Translations under genes and position numbers: made by a program
The notes under the pieces: model-generated
The model's database searches: none
What the model saw: only the letters and a program-made list of their open reading frames with translations
Told to the model about the DNA's origin: nothing
NCBI RefSeq assembly: GCF_000220395.1
Contig: NW_004086132.1
Span: 62,001 to 126,000, forward strand
DNA length: 64,000 nt
Source of the DNA: Ichthyophthirius multifiliis
Taxonomy: Eukaryota; Ciliophora; Oligohymenophorea; Hymenostomatida
Reading direction: 5' to 3'
Part shown: positions 50,952 to 62,600 of the stretch, piece after piece
How the letters are laid out: every line of letters begins with the position of its first letter
How positions within the stretch are numbered: the first letter of the stretch is position 1

Positions 50952-53375
50952 ATGTCAGAAATAAATCCCTTTGATTTTTTTAGAGATGAAATGGAAAGCG
51001 ATGAAATATAAATAAGAGTAAATGCAATTCATCGTTTGAAAATTATAGCAACATTAATTGGCGATGATTAAATAAAAACAAGTCTATTACCATATTTAGA
51101 GCGTAAATTTAATATATATTTATTATTTTCGAATTTTAATTTAATTTATATTTAATAAAATATTTTAAATAAATAAAAATGAATTAAACTTAATAATATA
51201 TATTTATTTAAAAAAATTACATTTAATTATAAAATAGATTTAATTAAAAAAGAAGCTGATGAGGTATTATTTGCATTAGCAGAAGAACTATATAATATAG
51301 CGTAAAAAAAAAAAATTAATAAAAATCATTTATTGATATTCTATTTTTTCTTGTCATTTATTTAAAAAAAAATCAATCAATTAAAAAAAAAAGAAAAGCT
51401 CTTTACCAATCTCTTTTTTAATTTAAAAAAACAAAAAAAAATTAAATTAAAAAATGATTAATTAATAGCCTTTTTTATTTTGTTTGGTTAACTTTTTTTA
51501 AAAAAAAATTATAAAAAATTTTTTTAATTAATAAAATAAAAAAAACGTCATGAACAACTAATATTTAAAAAAATAAAAGTTTAATATTATAAGGAAATTA
51601 AATAGTTTTACTTTCTCATCTTGAATATTTAGCCTAAGAAGAAGAAACTTTAGTTAGAGAAATGGTATAATAAAATAAAATTGTATATAATATAAATTAA
51701 AAGGCTGTAAAATCTTTAATTAATATATCAAATTAACTTAGTGAATATGAAATATTAAACTTTTATATTCCATTAATTTTTAGACTAGCAAATAATGAAT
51801 AAAGTTACATAAGTAAAATTTCCTCTATTAGCCTAATGTGTAATATTTACCCAAAAGCTGGATAATATTAAGAAAAAATAAGAAAGTTATTTTATTTTTT
51901 TATAAAACAATAATATAATTTTTAACCTAAAAAAAGCAAGTTTTAATAATTATGTACTGACCAAACTGAAATTGTTAGAAGAGCAGCATCTTAAAAAATT
52001 GGAGTAAAAAACAATAATTTAATTTTATTATTTTGATTGTAAATAAGTAATTTTCCACTGTAATTGAAAAAGAGAATTTCTTATTAAACATAAGCAAATC
52101 TTTAAAAAATTTAATGCAAGATGAATAGGATATTATTAGGATTTATATTTTAGATTAACTAAAATTAATTGTGAAGATATTAAAAAAAGAAGAGAATGAA
52201 TAAATAATACTTCCTCTTTTAAAACAAGCAAGTTTTGATTAATTATGGAAAGTTCGTTTAAATTTATCGAAAGTAATTGTTGAAGTAAACAAATATAAAA
52301 AAACGGCAATAAAAAATAAATAAATTATTTATAATAAAGATTTTTGAACTATTTTAGGAACAATAAATAAATAATTAAATTATTAATATACAAATAAGTT
52401 TATTAAAAGATCCAGAAAATGATGTAAGAATTACTGCTGTAAATTAAATGTGTAAATTTGTCCAAAAAATAGAATATGAGCAAATACTTTCTTTAATTCC
52501 TTTAATTTAATAATTAGCAAAAGATACTGCTTATTAAGTTAGATAAGGAATAACGGAAATTATAGGTATTATTTTGATTAAGTTTTAAAATGTAGAATTT
52601 TCGAATAAATTAATAAGTCTTATTGTTGAACTGTTTGAAGATGAAAATAAAGAAGTTAAAATTTTAGCTTTAAATTATGCTTGCAAATATTTAGTTTCTA
52701 ATTAAGGAAACAATATTTAGACTTTTATTCCGTTATTTTAAAAAGCAGTAGATGATTAAAAATGGAAAGTTAGATTGGAAGGGTATAATTGTTTAGTGGA
52801 AGTTTCTTAAGTTATAAATGTAAAAAAAAAATTAGATTTTTTTTTTTTAGTTTTTATTATTTTATAGAATCCTACAATATTTTTAAATTAATTAGAACCT
52901 TTTTTTATTGGATATTTAAAAGATAAAATTGCTTTCATAAGAGAAAATGGGGTTTAAAAACTTCCTAAAATTATATAAATCTATAAAAATTGGGCTTTTG
53001 ATAAATTTTATAAAATATTAATTGATTAACTTGATGTTTCGAATGGTTATTTATTTAGAGGTACAGCTTTAAGTTCCTTAAAAATGTTAGGATTAAATGG
53101 AAGTGAAGAAATATTAATAGTAAAAATATTGCCTTTACTTTATTAAAATTTAAATGATAGTGTTTCAAATTTAAAACTAATTATACTGAAAATACTAAAA
53201 GAAATAATCTAAAAAACTTCTAATTAATATATTAAATTGGAAATTAAAAAGTATTTTTGTTTTTTTATTTTTTTGTTAATTTTATTTTTTTATTAATAGT
53301 AATATTAAAAATATTACAAACGATAGTGATAATGATGTAAAATATTTCGCAATTGAAATTATTGAGAATATGTGA
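50952..53375 (+). CDS. PPP2R1: Protein phosphatase 2A scaffold subunit A (PR65-like HEAT protein)
   Basis: This is the structural subunit that holds the PP2A catalytic and regulatory subunits. ATG 50952 (MSEINPFDFFRDEMESDEIQ) leads into IRVNAIHRLKIIATLIGDD, the usual first HEAT repeat. LFALAEELYNIA joins across a 278 bp intron (51302-51579) to LLSHLEYLAQEEETLVREM, as in PR65. Further HEAT repeats carry the family's conserved helices: TEIVRRAASQKIG, QLWKVRLNLSKV, NDVRITAVNQMCKFV, DQKWKVRLEGYNCLVEVSQ, IGYLKDKIAFIRENGVQKL, and the end NDSDNDVKYFAIEIIENM before TGA 53373-53375. Fifteen repeats are expected and the overall length fits. Introns are mostly short (about 30-100 bp). It is expected to be cytosolic and nuclear, and essential for PP2A holoenzyme assembly. 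Confidence 0.9.
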
Positions 53376-53513
53376 TTTTAATTGTATTTAAAATATTTAT
53401 TTTTTTTTAAAAAAAAAATACTCTAATATATTTTTTTTATAATTTTTATAGTAATAAAATAATAAAAATAAAAAATAACATTTTTTAAAATCATCTTTTG
53501 TTTTTGTTTTTTT
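53376..53513. other. Convergent 3' intergenic region
   Basis: Only about 140 bp separate the 3' ends of the PP2A gene and the minus-strand membrane-protein gene. It contains a T9A10 block at 53400-53418, a possible but unproven transcription-end signal for both genes. Confidence 0.45.
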
Positions 53514-54618
53514 TCATTAATTTGGTGCAACTTTTAAACTTTAAAATTTTAAAATAAATTTGATTCTATAAATTAATGAAAAATATATTATTATATTATC
53601 TAATACTGCTAAATCTATTAAAAAGTAAATAAAAGGTACATAAAAGATACTTATTTCAGTTTTCTAAACTTAAGCATAATTAATTGCAACAATGATTAAA
53701 TTAATAATATAAAAAAAGAAAATAACAACATATTTTTTAAATCCGTTTTCCATTTTATTTTATTTGTAATTAAAAAGCATAAAAAAAGCATATATTATAA
53801 ACATATACATGTAAACTAAAACCCAAGTTACAGCCAATGCAGCACAGAATCTATTTATATAATTATCAAATTATACTTTTTTTTAAAAATAAATTGTATA
53901 AATTGTTTAAAAGATGGAAATTTATAAAAAGACAACAAAAAGTCTCATCCATCTGGGAGTATTCAAAACTTAATAAGAAAAAGCATTATAAATATTGAGA
54001 TGTATATATTCTTAGCATTTCTATTATAATTCTATACTATTATTATTAACTATTTAGGATTGTATAATATTATCAATTTAAACTACATTTTATTAATTAA
54101 TATTTTAAAAGTTAATTTCGTTGTTACCATTTCTAATTACTTAATCGTTATTTGTATTAATATCGTTATCCGCGTTAAATTATATTATTTAATTATTATT
54201 ATTATTATTATTATTATTGTTCCATTAATTTTAATTATAATTTTACAAAGCATTATTTTCCTCACTATTATTAGCTACTTTTATATTACAAGAATTTTTA
54301 TATGTTGTATATATATAATCTTTTTCATCTTATTATTATGCAAAATAAATAACAATATGTGATAAAAATACTAATCCAACTAAATTTCCAATTCCATGCT
54401 TAAACTATTTGTAATTAAATGAATTATAAGAGTCTTCATTTTTATTTTGGATTTAACTTTATTATATATTTAACTATTCTGTTTATTAGTTTTCTATTAT
54501 TAATTAATTATAAATTTATATATTAGTTACCATTTAATTAATCTAGAGATGTAAGTACACCGCCTATAAATAATATATACCAATAAGATGTTATGTAACT
54601 TTTTTTAAATATTATCAT
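53514..54618 (-). CDS. Multi-pass membrane protein of unknown function
   Basis: ATG 54618-54616 (MIIFKKSYITSYWYILFIGG) to TGA 53516-53514. Intron 54479-54530 leaves 1,053 bp, exactly 351 codons. Hydrophobic helices: SYWYILFIGGVL; HGIGNLVGLVFLSHIVIYFA; LFVVFLQISIFQTIYTIYF; ALAVTWVLVYMYMFIIYAFF; KKYVVIFFFYIINLIIVAI; and FYVPFIYFLIDLAVL, so about six segments. Between helices 2 and 3 lies a long polar loop with a run of about 10 Asn (near 54185-54215). No transporter, channel or enzyme motif was recognised; it may belong to a ciliate-specific family. The start is supported by the tryptophan/tyrosine-rich first helix directly after the ATG. Confidence 0.75.
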
Positions 54619-54892
54619 ATTTTTTTATTTTAAATTATTAACTCAAATTTTTTTTTTTTTTTTTTTTTCTATTATAATAATATATAAATGTAAATAAGAA
54701 ATTAAATATTATATAAATTCTTTATAGATTATTATAAATTAATCTCTTAAAAATAAGTTTTTTTCATACTTTTTTATATTTTAAGATTTCTGTTATATTT
54801 ATAAAAATATATAAGTTTTTATTTATTCGACTAAAATCAAGTTAATCAAATAATATATATTTATTTTAAATTAAAAAATAATTATTTTATCA

Positions 54893-55465
54893 TCATAAAT
54901 TATTTTATATTTTATCATATTCTTAATTGTTTTAAATTAATTTTTTTTAATAATCGTCTTTTAATTGTTTTATTTCTTATTTATGCTTATTCATCATATT
55001 CTATATTACTGGTTCTAAGCTTTTTATAGTCTGTTCTTTTATTTTCTATGTTTGCTATTCTTGCCAATTTTTATTATTTTATTTATTTTTTGCATTTATA
55101 TATTTAATTTTATTTTCAAACTTTATAGTTGATTGTTCTAATTAATTATTTAATTCTTTTTTATCTTATACTAATTCATTTATTGTACATAAGTTTTTTT
55201 CTATTAATTAATTTAATTGATTTAACTCTTATTTATGTATTTTAGATTATGTTTAACCGAAATTTTTTAAATCTTAGATTGCGATTTAAGATACTTCATT
55301 TAAATGTTTATATATTTAACTCTATTAAATTTATTTTATTATTAAATCTTCATCAAATGATTATATTTATTATGCTAAATATTATTATTTTTATTTTTGC
55401 ATATTTAATTATTTCTACCATTCAATATTTAATTATTCATTATCGAAAAATTATTAATCGTTCAT
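54893..55465 (-). CDS. Coiled-coil protein resembling the CEP131 C-terminal segment
   Basis: A single intronless frame from ATG 55465-55463 (MNDQQFFDNEQLNIEWQKQ) to TGA 54895-54893, 190 residues. The protein is Gln/Lys/Glu-rich coiled coil. The stretch NWQEQQTQKIKEQTIKSLEP followed by VIQNMMNKHKQEIKQLKDDY resembles the conserved C-terminal part of CEP131/AZI1 (W...T.K.KE.T...LEPE.Q.....HK.E...L). CEP131 is a basal-body and centriolar-satellite protein needed for ciliogenesis, but it is normally 4-5 times longer. This may be a short homologue, or the missing N-terminal part may be encoded elsewhere. Coiled coils give false similarity easily, so the name is tentative. Confidence 0.5.
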
Positions 55466-55565
55466 TTTTTATTTTTATTTTATTTTTTTAAAAAAGTTGA
55501 TTTAAAAAAAATATATATAAATAATTAGAATAAATATAAAATATTTATGCATATTATTTTAGTTT

Positions 55566-56165
55566 TCATTAAGTGTTTTTAAAAGCATTATTCATTTGCA
55601 TTTTTTTTACAGGAGAAACACATTTTTTAGTTCTTTTGATTTATTTTCTTTTATTATTTAAATTTTATTTTAGTAAGTTAAGTTTTTAATTTTATTCATC
55701 TTTTATTCTTTATAAATATTTCATGTTTTTATCGTAATTTTTTTTAATTTAATTTATAACATTATTAATATTGTTATTAGGAAAATATATTTTATAAATT
55801 TTAAATTTATCAAATTGAAGAATATCATAGAATTCTTTATTATTTTAGACTAGTTATAAAGATTAAATATAATTTGGTTAATTAATATGAATATTGTCTA
55901 AAGTTATATCTTTTTACGTTTCCGAAAAACTATGATGTCTTAAATTTTATTATTTATTTAAATTTTTACTATCAAAAATTATACTATTATCTAAAATATA
56001 ACGATTCAATATTTAGCTAACTTTGATATCAAAAGATTCGTTAGTTTTTTAAAAAAATACTTTCTTTGATTATTTTCTTAAATTAGGATAATTATTATTA
56101 CTATTATTATTATTATTATTATTATTATCTTATTATTATTATTATTATTTTTACTATTATTATTT
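55566..56165 (-). CDS. Orphan reading frame, possibly the displaced C-terminus of the potassium channel
   Basis: A long TGA-free minus-strand frame ends at TGA 55568-55566. It starts in a mixed (TAA)n/(AAT)n microsatellite (about 56095-56150) that reads as Gln then Asn runs, and continues RKQSKKVFFQKTNESFDIKV, ILNRYILDNSIIFDSKNLN, EFYDILQFDKFKIYKIYFP and KKCVSPVKKMQMNNAFKN. No ATG precedes the well-formed part, so it is not a complete gene as it stands. It lies 18 bp beyond the stop codon of the upstream channel gene on the same strand. A length change in the microsatellite or an unrecognised intron could join the two. No domain was recognised. Confidence 0.45.
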
Positions 56166-56183
56166 TCACTATAATTATTTGTA

Positions 56184-58761
56184 TCATTATAATAATTATT
56201 ATTTATTAATGTTTTTCCTTAAAAACTATAAGATATTTTTTTTAGTAAACTTTTTATTAGTTAATTATTTTTCGTTTTATTTTAAATAAATGTTTGTTTT
56301 TTAAACTTAAATACACTAATGCAATTCTTTTATTTCAGGTTCACTGTAAATTTCTTAACTATTTGCATTTTTTTATAATTAGCCTTAAGGTGTTTATTAT
56401 TCTTTTATAACGTTATCGTTATTATCTTATTCCAATTAAAGAATTTTGTTCTATAAGTGTTCATTATAATTCGATATATTATTAATATATTCATACAAAT
56501 AATTTAAATCTAATTTTAAAGGATTATACTCTAAAATATAATCTAATATAGATTCCTGAATTTCTTTTTTTTATAACAAAGCATTAAATCTTGTTTAATC
56601 CTCTAATATAAATGTATTTAAGCATTCTACTTTTTTTCTTACAAAAGATTATCGTTTTTATGATTCGTTTTACATTAATTTAAATGCTATTTTATCCCTA
56701 TTAGTATGAAAATTTACTTACGGGCATTAATTATAACAATGAGTAAATTAACCACAAATTTCACATTTAGAATCTAATTTTGAAAACATTCCTAAGTTTT
56801 TCACTTAGTCCTTTATTTTAAAGTACATTTCATTATCTTACTCATATTTTTAAAGCACTTGTAAGAAATCGTTTTTTGATAACATCACTAATGTACTTAT
56901 ACATGTGGAAATATATTAAATATCCTCGTTTTGGTCTGTAAGGAAAACCTTTTCATTAAAAAAATCACCTTCTTCTTTATTTTAAATGAATATATTATTA
57001 TTAATTTATTGACTAATTTAACCTCTTATAATAAAAAACAGAACTCCTTAATTGTTCGAGTAGAAATCTTTACTTTCCCAAACAATGTCGTCTGGACGGA
57101 ATGTTTTTTCTTTCATATTAAGGGCTAGTTCATTTAAAAAAGGTTTAGAAAAATTCAAAAGGAAAATTTTATAATGGGCCAAAATTTAATAATTAAGTTC
57201 TGTCAAAACTTCATTTTTTAAATTTAAATTTAAATCATTCAACATTTCTTGTCCTTTTTCTGAATAATCATGTTTTTCTTAATGCAAATACTCGAAATAT
57301 CTTTTCACTTTTGTCTAAGTATTTACACTAAGGTTTCTTTTTTTCATATATTATTATAAATCCCCAAAATTTTATCTAAATTCTTAATCTTATTACACTA
57401 TTTCCTAAACTAACTACCCTATTCTATTTAATGCATAAGCATATATTCCACATGAAAATATAGTTATGAAAATTACAATTATTCTTTCTTTTATATTATA
57501 AGGTCTTATATCTCCATAACCCACAGTCAGCATTGTTATTACAGCCCAATATAAAGAGCATATATATTTTCCCTAAAATAAAGATTCTGATAGTTAGTTT
57601 TCCTCAATCCAATTAATTTCGTTGTTTAAATATGTTTAATTGCCCACATAAAAATATAAACATCCGCAAAAATGAGCTATATATAGAACTAAAACTGAAA
57701 GTTTTATTAATTAGTAAATTGATTGTTGTTTTCTTTGTAAATTTACTGCTTGCTCTATTTCAGATAGTATTATTGATATTCTATATATTAAACATAATTC
57801 TATAAGTAATAGGGTATTTGAATCATTTGTTTATATGAATCCGAATAGTAATAAAATAAACAAATCAAAAGCAAATTAATTTTTTAAATAATTTTTACAT
57901 ATCTAATAACGAGATGTTTCTACTAAACCTTTTTTATAATAAGCTGTGTTAAATTTGATTAATATATCTTACAAAAAGATTAATATAGGTAATTATGTTA
58001 CTGATTTATCTATTAAATCTGTAGAAAAGTTATCAAATCTTATTTTTTATTTTTATTTTGTTATAAAAAAATGCTTTTTTAGTCTAAAAGTTTTTTTTTT
58101 TTTTTTTAAATTACTCTTGACCAAATGTAACATATAATGGAATTAAATAAGTTAGCCAAATAATAAATGTAATTAAAAGAATATTCCATATTATTTTAAA
58201 ATTAGAGTCTGGAAAAATAACTTTATTATGGTTTTTGATAAATTAAACTAAATGTTTTATGATTGCGTATTTTTAAAAATTAATATTTTTACATTTTTAA
58301 TTTAACATTTTTTGAAAAAATTGACTTTCGTATATATAACTGAATACTGTTTTATCATTAATAACTTTTAATTGATGGTTTGTTAAACTATTATATCTTC
58401 TTATAAATGATAAACTTAAAATTCTTATAATGAATCTCTTTACATTTACTAAAATTAAAAATTGCTTTTATTTCCATGCACCTTTAAAACCTAATTATTG
58501 CTCAGATTTACATTCGCTTTAAAATTTATTGGATTTTTATTCAATATTTTAGGACATTCTATTTGGGGAAAAATCTAATTAATTGTATATTAAAGAAAAT
58601 TATTCGTTCTAAAACACTATAGATTATGAGTTTTTACATGATATATCATTTTCACCTGGTACTTGTTTTATGCTTTTATTTAATGTAAATAAATTTTTTC
58701 GAGTTTTGTCTCCTTAACGCAAAGAATTTGAATTAATAGTATTATTTTATTATTAAAACAT
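56184..58761 (-). CDS. Voltage-gated-type potassium channel with cyclic-nucleotide-binding-like domain
   Basis: ATG 58761-58759 (MFQQQNNTINSNSLRQGDK) to TGA 56186-56184. Introns 58084-58114 (31 bp) and 56698-56721 (24 bp) leave 2,523 bp, exactly 841 codons. Order: a cytosolic N-terminus; S1 WNILLITFIIWLTYLIPLYV; S2-S5 region (FAFDLFILLLFGF, LLLIELCLIYRISIIL, SVLVLYIAHFCGCLYFYV); pore with selectivity filter TMLTVGYGDI; S6 IVIFITIFSCGIYAYALNRI; C-linker; then a cNMP-binding-like beta roll (PDDIVWES, GVLFFIIRGQI, GDFFNEKVFL) and a Cys-rich motif CEICGQFTHCYNQCP. This architecture is that of the KCNH/CNG-related K+ channels expanded in ciliates, where they set membrane potential and ciliary behaviour. 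Ligand binding is unproven. The tail is Gln/Asn-rich. Confidence 0.9.
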
Positions 58762-59690
58762 TTATTTATTATATTTAATTTTTTGTAATCTTTTTATTTG
58801 ATAATATATTTTATATTAATATAAATATAATCTATATTAAAGAATATACAAAATATTACAAAATAATAACTAAATTTATAAGGTTTTAAAATATTTTTAA
58901 TAAATTTACAAATAAAATTAAATCTAAAATATTATTAGATATATATTTTTATTTAATCTTAAAATAAAATTTTAATTTTTAATAAATAACTATTAAATTT
59001 AATTTATTAAATCAATTAATTTGATTTTTAAATCAACTAATTATAATAAAAAATGCATTTTATTATTTTAATATATAAATTTAAAATGATAATTTAATTA
59101 AATTTTTTAATTCAATATATATTTACTCTTAATTTATTGTTCAATTCATTTTTAATAATATCATTTTATATTATATATGTTTTTTTTTTTAAAAAAAAAA
59201 ATCATTATTATATGAATTAAATAAAAACATATCTAAATTCATATTTAAAATATGTTAAATAAAATTCATATTTTGACTAATTTCAAAATTATGAAATTAA
59301 TAATTTTAAATGCTTTTAATAATGTATTTTTTTTCTTATTTAGATAACTAAATATAATAAGTTTTTAAAAATATTAAATTAATTTATTTTATAGAAAATT
59401 AATTATTAAATAATTTATAGATATTAATTAATATATACATATTAAATTAATTAAATAATATTAAAATTAATAAAATTAATAAAACTTTTATTTATATTGA
59501 AAAAATGAACATTTATTAAAAAAAGTACTAATTAATTAAATTTAATAATAATCTTTTATTTTATATATCAAAATCAATAATATATATATATATACATATT
59601 TTAGTTTATAAAAAATTTAATTAATCTTTTTTATAATAAAAAAAATAATTAAATATATAAGTATTATTTACATATTTATATAATAAATAA
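58762..59690. other. AT-rich divergent intergenic region
   Basis: About 0.9 kb lies between the starts of the channel gene and the LVIVD-repeat gene. It has a T11A11 block at about 59180-59201 and a short (TA)n tract near 59580. No gene was recognised. Confidence 0.5.
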
Positions 59691-62600
59691 ATGGATATAC
59701 ATATATTTTAAATGGATATACATAAAACTAAAACATTAAATTAAAATACATTAAAAATAAGCAGGAATATATTTTTTTTTATAATATACTATTTTTTCTA
59801 AAAAGTATAAACATAATAAAAATATTTAAATTTTAATACAGTTCCTGATAAAATATAAGCAACTTAAAATTTCGGCGAATTATTTACACAAGTATAATCT
59901 CATGAAAGGTACAAAAATACTCTTTTTTTGGTTTTTAAGGAAGAAAGAATAGTAGTATTAAACAAAAATAATTTCTTTACAGAAAAAATTTATGATATCA
60001 AAATTTAAGAAATGTAAATTACAGATAAATATATCTATGCAAATATCCTATAATCAATTTAAATATTAGATTACATATCATTAACTTAAGATTTTTAAAT
60101 TATAAAAGAATTAAAACCCCCAAATAATATTATAGTATAATCTTTTAGAGTTTCAGATTAAGATTAATATATATTTATTACAAATAAAGGTAATTTATTA
60201 ATAATCCAAATTTAGGAAAATAAAGTTTTTCTGCCACAAATCCGTCAATAATAAAATCATTTTGCAACTTCAATGCATATATTTTTGGCAGAAAAAGAAC
60301 GCAAATACGCCTTTTTAAGTTCTGATGTTGGAGGAATAAATATCTATAATATATGCAATGTGGAATTGGTTACATTTGTACGACGATTATTTGATATCGG
60401 AAAAGAAACAATATAAACATATGTATTTTAAAATGAAAAAATAATGTATGTCTTAACAAAATATAATGGTATTCACATATTAGATATAAATAAACTTTAT
60501 AAAAATGAGGAAGAATTTAAAATCGAAGAAGAAGGTTCATTATTTTTAACAAATTTAGAATTTGAAAATACTGTCAATTATATGTGGATTTGGGAAGAAA
60601 AAAAATAATTATTTGTTTCTTTAAGGACTTTTGGAATCTAAATTTATTCGCTTAATAATATTAAAAATCCTTCTATTTTTTAGAAAATTCCTAATTAAGG
60701 ACTTAGTTTGTATTTATATGTTGAGCAGAGTATTTATTTAGCTGATGGATATGAATTAAAGGTCTTTGAGTTAATCAACTATATTCAAAATGATGATATT
60801 ATTAACATTTATAATCACTAATAGTGTTAGTTTGTTCCTTTATAGTAACTTAGAGGAAATCAGATTCTTTTTAACCCTTTAAATTCAAATGTTATTTATG
60901 TTACTTTGGGATATGGGGGTTTGGAAGTGTTTTTGGTTGAAAAAATTTTAAATAATATATAAATTAAATATAAAAGTTAATTTTTTAATGGAATGAATTA
61001 TAGGAGTTTAATGTATATAAAAAGAGATGAATTATTAGCTGTTTCAATAGAAAATGTGGGTATTGCCTTTTTTAATTTCGAGTAAAATTCCTAAATAGAA
61101 CCTAAATTTTTTTTTAGTTTTTCTTTAACATCTGGTTTGAATAGTTGTTTGGGGTTCTACAAAGAAAAAGATGAGAATTTTTTAGGATGTGCAAATGAGA
61201 GTTAGGGCTTTTATATTTTGGATATAAAAAATTTGAAAAATAATAAAAATGTGTAAATTTATGCAATTTATAATTTAGAAAAAAGCAATAAAAAATATGA
61301 AAGTGTGACAAGTGTTGTTTTTGATGATTATATGAAATTCGGATTTTTTACTATAAAGGAATAAGGGGTGGGTTATTTTAAATTTTTGAGCAATAAATAA
61401 ATTTAAGTTTTATAGTTTTTTAAAAGCTTTGGAAGCGAATTTCTTAATTTTGATATTTTTAATTAGAATTACCTTTATTTAGCAGATGGATTTTAAGGAA
61501 TTACTATTTTTAATTGCAAAGGAGAAAAACCACTTGTTTAAGCAAGAGTAAAAGTAAATGGATGGGCTTTAAAATTTATATAAATTTAAAAAAATCCCAA
61601 TAATTTAATTGTAGTTTAAGATGGGAAAGGAATAATTTCTATTGTTAATATTTAAAATAGAAAAAGTCCTTCAAAAATAAGCTAGTTTTAATTTGGAGAT
61701 GAAAACGGGTATGCTATTGATGTTGATTAGTAAAATAATTATATTGCCTTTATTACTTAAAGAGGCTTTAGGAGATGTAGAATTGGATTTGATATATAAT
61801 TATATATGAATGCTTAAAATTAGAATACTAAAGTGGGATAGAAAGCTACTTTTAGTCCTATTTCGTTATATTATGACAGAGATATTAGATTTTAGAATAT
61901 TTATTTTTAAATGAACTATGAGCTTTAAGAAATTGAAGGATATTCATATTTTTACAGATAAATGAATTCTGTAGAAATTTATATTGATAAAAATTTTATA
62001 TATGATAATGGAATTAATCTTTTATTTTTCCAAATTTAAACTTAAATTTTTTAAAATGATTTTTTATTTGATAATTTTGATTAGTAATTAGCTTAGTTCA
62101 TTTATAGGTTTTTAATTTAAAATTAATTTATTGATTAAGAAGGTTTTGTTATAAAACAATTTTATACTAAAATTGATTTAAGTGATTATTTTTAAGGAGA
62201 TAGAAGAGATTAATAAAATTAAGTTAATCTTTAAAAAAATATAAACGATTTTATTAAAGATGTTTTAGCATAATCTGTTTAAATTCATCCTATAAAGTTT
62301 ATTACATAATCATCACTTTTTTTTAGACCTTAAAATATAAAATAAATAATAGAAAGTGTTTCTGAATATATATAAGTATAATTAGAAATTATTCCTTCTT
62401 AATAAATATATAATATATAACAATAGTTTATTATGTGTAAGTAGTTTTAAAACGAATTTGTTATGTAAACTTTAATTAATAATAATAGAAAAATTATTAT
62501 GTAGGGAAAAATTTATAATATTAATTTGTTTTTGGAAAATTGCATTTATATTTCATTTTATGATTCAGAAATTAATATAAAAGTTGATATTTAAGATTAA

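Noticed and set aside
60115-60121. Short C4-5A2 motif resembling a ciliate telomere unit
   Set aside because: A single copy inside a coding exon (LKPPNN); no tandem telomeric repeats are present.
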